Below are positions 5,641-6,142 of a stretch of DNA of 6,142 nucleotides, piece after piece. Location of the stretch: contig JAUZOB010000205.1 of assembly GCA_030706665.1 (NCBI GenBank), positions 1 through 6,142 on the forward strand, in the 5' to 3' direction. A model generated the notes under the pieces. It had not been told where the DNA came from. It ran no database searches and saw only the letters and a list, made by a program, of their open reading frames with translations. A program made the translations under genes and the position numbers. How positions within the stretch are numbered: position 1 is the first letter of the stretch; every line of letters starts with the position of its first letter. This DNA comes from Bacteroidota bacterium. GTDB taxonomy: Bacteria > Bacteroidota > Bacteroidia > Bacteroidales > Prolixibacteraceae.

Positions 5641-6142
5641 TTACTCTCCACGTACAGCAGCGATACCAGGAAGAACTCGTCCTTCAAGGTATTCAAGTAA
5701 TGCACCACCGGCAGTTGAAATATAAGATACTCCATTAGCAAAACCGAATTGATTAACAGCAGCAACTGAATCACCACCACCGATCAATGAGAATGCGCCG
5801 TTTTTAGTAGCCTCAACAATAGCAGCACCCGCTGATTTTGTTCCTTCTGCAAATTTCTCCATTTCGAACACACCGATAGGACCGTTCCAAAGGATCGTGC
5901 CTGAATTCTTAATAACTTCAGCAAAAGCTTTATTAGAATCAGGACCTGAGTCAAGACCTAACCAGTTGTCTTCAATCTGGTCAACAGGAACAATTTTAGT
6001 GTTAGCATCGTTAGAGAAAGCATCAGCAGCAATCGCATCAGTCATGATGTGAATCTTAACACCTTTTTCTTCTGCCTTTTTAACAATACCTTTTGCAAGC
6101 TCAAGATAATCGTTTTCAACGATAGAATTTCCGATTTTACCA
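5641..6142 (-). CDS. pgk: Phosphoglycerate kinase, C-terminal part (5' end outside window)
   Basis: The enzyme moves a phosphate between 1,3-bisphosphoglycerate and ADP in the cytoplasm, the first ATP-forming step of glycolysis. The minus-strand frame is open from the window edge to TAA at 5641-5643 and shows 166 of roughly 395-420 residues, the nucleotide-binding C-terminal domain. The ATG at 6045 is internal because family sequence continues upstream (GIVKKAEEKGVKIHIMTDAI). Visible motifs in order: NWLGLDSGPDS (about visible residues 59-69), the hinge and nucleotide site ILWNGPIGVFEMEKF (83-97), the phosphate-binding GGGDS (121-125), and the C-terminal STAGGALLEYLEG (142-154) ending LPGIAAVRGE. 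The first Gly of the usual S-T-G-G-G motif is Ala here (visible residue 144); I recall such variants in related Bacteroidota enzymes, so this need not mean loss of function. A strong hairpin terminator follows 22 bases after the stop, so pgk ends its transcript. It has no functional tie to the efflux operon. Confidence 0.97.
   Translation of the reverse strand, partial: GKIGNSIVENDYLELAKGIVKKAEEKGVKIHIMTDAIAADAFSNDANTKIVPVDQIEDNWLGLDSGPDSNKAFAEVIKNSGTILWNGPIGVFEMEKFAEGTKSAGAAIVEATKNGAFSLIGGGDSVAAVNQFGFANGVSYISTAGGALLEYLEGRVLPGIAAVRGE

Noticed and set aside
5641..6045. A short complete gene starting at ATG 6045 on the minus strand
   Set aside because: The frame continues without a stop to the window edge with phosphoglycerate kinase sequence, so the ATG is internal and the gene is only cut by the window.
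1..6142. CRISPR array, tRNA/rRNA, insertion sequence, attachment site or defence system
   Set aside because: I saw no direct repeat array, no tRNA-like cloverleaf, no transposase frame with terminal inverted repeats and no nuclease or toxin-like genes; coding content is fully explained by efflux, DUF2892 and pgk.

Overview
The window is a piece of chromosome from a moderately AT-rich Gram-negative bacterium, most likely a Bacteroidota (Bacteroidales/Marinilabiliales-like). This placement is inferred from gene starts preceded by A-rich leaders without a clear Shine-Dalgarno, a TAnnTTTG-type -7 box upstream of the small membrane-protein gene, the RND pump's length and insertions, the lipoprotein adaptor with an extra N-terminal coiled coil, and the style of the phosphoglycerate kinase. 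No rRNA or other decisive marker is present.

Positions 2-4977 (+) hold three tightly packed genes of a tripartite RND efflux system, in the order outer-membrane channel (TolC family, only its C-terminal part in the window), lipid-anchored periplasmic adaptor (HlyD/AcrA type), and inner-membrane RND pump (AcrB type). The gaps are 29 and 18 bases, so they are almost certainly one transcript. The pump should use the proton gradient to drive substrates through the adaptor-bridged channel across both membranes. The TM4 Asp-Asp pair (VDDAIVVIEN) points to the drug/amphiphile (HAE) branch rather than the heavy-metal branch. The substrate cannot be read from the sequence. No regulator gene is visible, and the operon promoter lies upstream of the window.

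The operon ends at a strong hairpin (5005-5043) with an A-tract on one side and a T-tract on the other. It can therefore serve both the operon and the convergent minus-strand gene at 5111-5311, a 66-residue DUF2892/YgaP-type membrane protein. To its right is a 329-base intergenic stretch (5312-5640) holding a probable promoter element for the small gene, low-complexity tracts, a 30-base AT palindrome and the pgk terminator. From 5641 to the window edge (-) is the C-terminal part of pgk, phosphoglycerate kinase, a glycolytic housekeeping enzyme.

Nothing here looks like a new system. The points worth a second look are details: an Arg in place of the proton-relay Lys of the pump, two extra hydrophobic segments and a periplasmic insertion in the pump, the shared terminator, and the AT palindrome after pgk.
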